A DNA stretch of 8,091 nt, taken from Erythrobacter sp. UBA2510 (GTDB lineage: Bacteria; Pseudomonadota; Alphaproteobacteria; Sphingomonadales; Sphingomonadaceae). Below, piece after piece: positions 5,589-8,091 of the stretch. Made by a program: the position numbers and the translations under genes. The notes under the pieces are model-generated. The model saw only the letters and a list, made by a program, of their open reading frames with translations. It made no database searches and was not told where the DNA came from. Location of the stretch: NCBI GenBank assembly GCA_002341345.1, contig DDNW01000144.1, positions 1-8,091 on the forward strand, read 5' to 3'. The first letter of the stretch is position 1. Each line of letters starts with the position of its first letter.

Positions 5589-7142
5589 TCACCGCGCCCA
5601 GCTTTTGTCAGCAGGGGTCAGCGATTCCAGAAAGGCCTCGGCGCTGGCGAGATATTCGCCCTGACGTTCCTCGCCCATCCGGTCCCAGGTGGAATAGATG
5701 CGCCCGATCCGGTGGTTCGGTTCCAGCCGCTCGCGATTGCGGTGCATGAAGTGCCAATAAAGCGGATTGAACGGACAGGCTCCCTCGCCGGTCTTTTCCG
5801 ACACCGAATAGGCGCAATCGCCGCAATAATTGCTCATCTTGTTGATGTAATTGCCTGAGGCGGCATAGGGCTTGGTCGCCAGCTCGCCGCCATCGGCATA
5901 GAGGATCATCGCCGCTACATTAGGCAGTTCGACCCATTCATAGGCATCGGCATAGACGACGAGAAACCAGTCCTCGACCTCATTCGGTGCGATACCCGCC
6001 AGCAATGCGAAATTGCCGAGCACCATCAGTCGCTGGATATGATGGGCATGGGCATTGTCGCGGGTGGAGCGCACGCAATCGGCAAGGCAGCGCATGTCGG
6101 TTTCGCCGGTCCAGTAGAATTCCGGCAGAGGCCGCGTCGCCGCCAGTTCGTTTGCCTCCGCCAGCCCCGGCATCTTCAGCCAGTAGAAGCAGCGCACATA
6201 TTCGCGCCAGCCGATCAGCTGGCGGATGAACCCTTCGACCGCGTTGAGCGGCGCGTTGCCCGCGTCATATTCGGCTTCGGCGCGCTCACACAGGGCGAGC
6301 GGATCGAGCAGGCCGAGATTGAGGCTGGTCGAGAGCATCGAGTGGAACAGATCGTCCTCGCCGAAGACCATCGCGTCCTGATAGTCGCAGAATTTTGGCA
6401 GGCGCTGTTTGAAAAAGGCGTCGGCGGCCTGCTCGGCCTGGTCGCGGGTGACCGGCCAGTGGAAGCTCTCGAGCGAACCGAAATTGTCGGCGAAGCGGTC
6501 CTCCACGAGCCCGATGACCTCGCGGGTGATGCCGTCAGGTTCGAATCGAGGGCGTTCGGGCGCGCTCAATCCTTCCTTTGGGGGCTTGCGGTTGTCGGCG
6601 TCGTAATTCCACTTCCCGCCAACAGGTTTTCCATCCTTTATCAACAGGCCGGTCTTTCGCCGCATCTCGCGATAGAAATATTCCATCGTCAGATGCTGGC
6701 GGTCCCCGGCCCATTGGGCGAACTCGGACCTAGTCGCGACGAAGCGGTCGTCGGGCAGGATTTCGACCTCGCAGGCAAATTTGTCAGGCCATTCCTCGAT
6801 AGCCTGCTGCACCCGCCACTCGCCCGCTTCGACCACTTTGATCTCACGCGGATCGTGCCGCTCGACGGCGCGGGCGACCTCGCCGGTGAAGCTGCCTGCA
6901 TTATCCGGATCGTCGTGCTGGACGTAATCGACGGTCCAGCCTGCCGCTTCCAGTTCGGCGGCAAAATGGCGCATGGCAGAGAAAACCAACACCAGCTTCT
7001 GTTTGTGATGACGGACATAGGTTGCCTCTTCCGCAACCTCCATCATCAGCACGACCGTGTCGTCCTTGGTCCGCCCGCGCAGGGAGGCGAGTGTGCGGGT
7101 CAGCTGATCGCCGAGGATCGGGACAAGGACGGGGCCGGACAT
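5589..7142 (-). CDS. Iron-sulfur bacterial cryptochrome / (6-4) photolyase, PhrB-type
   Basis: From the ATG at 7140-7142 the protein is 517 residues; Agrobacterium PhrB has about 507. The N-terminal Rossmann-like antenna domain opens LVPILGDQLTRTL. The C-terminal FAD domain holds RDNAHAHHIQRLMVLGNF (361-378), with His367 and His368 aligning with the PhrB active-site histidines. Cys352, Cys440, Cys443 and Cys456 have exactly the spacing (88, 3, 13) of the [4Fe-4S] ligands of PhrB (Cys350, 438, 441, 454), so the cluster is almost certainly present. Trp344 and Trp392 match likely electron-transfer tryptophans. FeS-BCP proteins bind FAD and a ribityllumazine antenna, and PhrB repairs (6-4) photoproducts; some relatives such as CryB also act as photoreceptors. 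The frame is open up to 7226, but those 28 residues are unlike the family and overlap priA. No good ribosome site precedes the chosen ATG. The gene lies 37 bases after priA and 103 before the LOV gene. Confidence 0.95.
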   Translation of the reverse strand: MSGPVLVPILGDQLTRTLASLRGRTKDDTVVLMMEVAEEATYVRHHKQKLVLVFSAMRHFAAELEAAGWTVDYVQHDDPDNAGSFTGEVARAVERHDPREIKVVEAGEWRVQQAIEEWPDKFACEVEILPDDRFVATRSEFAQWAGDRQHLTMEYFYREMRRKTGLLIKDGKPVGGKWNYDADNRKPPKEGLSAPERPRFEPDGITREVIGLVEDRFADNFGSLESFHWPVTRDQAEQAADAFFKQRLPKFCDYQDAMVFGEDDLFHSMLSTSLNLGLLDPLALCERAEAEYDAGNAPLNAVEGFIRQLIGWREYVRCFYWLKMPGLAEANELAATRPLPEFYWTGETDMRCLADCVRSTRDNAHAHHIQRLMVLGNFALLAGIAPNEVEDWFLVVYADAYEWVELPNVAAMILYADGGELATKPYAASGNYINKMSNYCGDCAYSVSEKTGEGACPFNPLYWHFMHRNRERLEPNHRIGRIYSTWDRMGEERQGEYLASAEAFLESLTPADKSWAR

Positions 7143-7146
7143 CACC

Positions 7147-7157
7147 GCATCAATGCA
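7147..7157. promoter_or_regulatory. Second copy of the GCATC(C/A)ATGCA motif, upstream of the photolyase gene
   Basis: GCATCAATGCA matches 10 of 11 bases of the copy at 5522-5532, in the same orientation. Arms GCAT and ATGC flank two bases. It lies 5 to 15 bases before the photolyase ATG, inside the 37-base gap after priA, where a ribosome site would normally be. It could therefore act on transcription or on initiation. Confidence 0.35.
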
Positions 7158-7179
7158 TGGGGGCGGGCAAGGCTCCCCA

Positions 7180-8091
7180 TCACACGAAACTATAGGGGTC
7201 GATATCGATCCCGATACGCACGCCATTGGGGAAGGTCAGCGCGCCCAGCCAGTCGCGGATCACCTGCTGCAATTCGGCGCTGCGCCGTGCATTTAGGAGC
7301 AGGCGATAGCGGTAGCGCCCGCGTAGCAGCGAGAGCGGGGCGGGGGCGGGACCGAGCACTTGCACGTCGTCCAGGTTCGGGCGTGTCGCGCCCAGCCGGT
7401 TGGCGGCCTCGCGCGCTTCGGCCTCGTCCTCGCTCGACACGATGATCGCGGCCCAGCGGCCGAAGGGCGGGGCGCCCGCATGGCGCCGTGCCTCGGTCTC
7501 GGCCTCGTAAAAGGCGTCGCGGTCGCCCGCCGCCAGCGCGGCGATCACGGCGGCTCCGGGGTGGCGGGTCTGGAGCAGCACCTCGCCCGGCTTGGCCCCG
7601 CGTCCGGCGCGGCCCGCAACCTGCGCGATCTGTTGATAGGTATGCTCCGCCGCGCGCAGGTCGCCGCCTTCCAGACCGAGGTCGGCATCGACCACGCCGA
7701 CCAGCGTCAGCTCGGGAAAGTGGAACCCCTTGGTGACTAGCTGGGTGCCGACGATCACATTGATGGCGCCCGCTTCGGCAGCGGCAACGAAGGCGGCGGC
7801 CTTGTCCGGATTGTTGAGCGTGTCGGAGGTCGCGACGGCGATGCGCGCTTCGGGCAGGATTTGCGCCACCTCGTCGGCGATGCGCTCCACGCCGGGGCCG
7901 CAGGCGACCATGCAATCGGGCTCGCCGCAATCAGGGCAGGTTTCGGGCGGTTGAGTCTCGTGCCCGCAATGGTGGCAGGCGAGGCGGTGCGACAGGCGGT
8001 GCTCGACCAGCCAGGCGCTACAGTTGGGGCACTGAAACCGGTATCCGCAATGGCGGCACAGGGTCAGCGGGGCATAGCCGCGCCGGTTGAG
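7180..8091 (-). CDS. priA: Primosomal helicase PriA, C-terminal part (cut by window edge)
   Basis: The frame is open from the window edge to TGA at 7180-7182 and gives 303 residues, the C-terminal 40 percent or so of PriA (E. coli PriA is 732). It begins LNRRGYAP, then a zinc-binding region with four CxxC pairs at residues 12/15, 21/24, 39/42 and 52/55. The second helicase lobe follows: GPGVERIADE (65-74), motif V GTQLVTKGFHFP (115-126), the DAD of VDADLGLEGGD (135-137), and motif VI QVAGRAGRG (157-165). The C-terminal domain ends GIDIDPYSFV. PriA binds stalled or repaired replication forks, unwinds DNA 3' to 5', and helps reload the replicative helicase. Walker A and B lie outside the window. 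The photolyase gene starts 37 bases after its stop codon in the same direction, so the two may be co-transcribed. Confidence 0.96.
   Translation of the reverse strand, partial: LNRRGYAPLTLCRHCGYRFQCPNCSAWLVEHRLSHRLACHHCGHETQPPETCPDCGEPDCMVACGPGVERIADEVAQILPEARIAVATSDTLNNPDKAAAFVAAAEAGAINVIVGTQLVTKGFHFPELTLVGVVDADLGLEGGDLRAAEHTYQQIAQVAGRAGRGAKPGEVLLQTRHPGAAVIAALAAGDRDAFYEAETEARRHAGAPPFGRWAAIIVSSEDEAEAREAANRLGATRPNLDDVQVLGPAPAPLSLLRGRYRYRLLLNARRSAELQQVIRDWLGALTFPNGVRIGIDIDPYSFV

Noticed and set aside
6039..7445. 468-residue open frame on the plus strand
   Set aside because: It is antisense to the photolyase and priA genes, which have clear family motifs. Long antisense frames are common in GC-rich DNA, and this one shows no recognisable domain.

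Overview
The window is GC-rich DNA with six complete genes and two partial ones. It reads as an alphaproteobacterium of the Sphingomonadales, probably Erythrobacteraceae. The best clue is a LOV-HTH regulator that closely resembles, from memory, EL222 of Erythrobacter litoralis. The F1 ATP synthase order (delta then alpha) and the iron-sulfur photolyase type also fit alphaproteobacteria. No tRNA, rRNA, IS element, CRISPR array or phage gene was seen.

Layout. 1-1104, minus strand: start of the F1 ATP synthase operon (atpH, then atpA, cut by the window edge just before its Walker A motif). 1105-1262: likely atp promoter region and the end of the next gene. 1263-2831, minus: membrane-anchored periplasmic trypsin-like protease with an unrecognised C-terminal domain. 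2913-3965, plus: full-length Ada, divergent from the protease gene. 3976-4007: hairpin between the convergent ada and fasciclin genes. 4036-4569, minus: exported single-domain fasciclin protein. 4570-4894: structured non-coding stretch with a strong minus-strand terminator, a nested inverted repeat and a possible eight-codon leader ORF. 4895-5485, minus: LOV-HTH blue-light regulator. 5589-7142, minus: FeS-BCP / PhrB-type (6-4) photolyase. 7180-8091, minus: C-terminal part of the replication-restart helicase PriA.

How the genes may work together. priA, the photolyase gene and the LOV gene run in one direction with gaps of 37 and 103 bases. A GCATC(C/A)ATGCA motif lies upstream of both light-related genes and is a candidate shared operator. 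The photolyase repairs UV lesions using light. The LOV protein senses blue light. Ada repairs alkylated DNA. A fasciclin gene and a photolyase gene both belong to the singlet-oxygen (RpoE) regulon of Rhodobacter sphaeroides, as far as I recall. Together they look like a light and DNA-damage protection block. In many alphaproteobacteria priA lies next to atpH (from memory), so this block may be an insertion at that junction.

Nothing here is an obviously new multi-gene system. The most original signals are the repeated motif, the structured 4570-4894 stretch, and the protease architecture.
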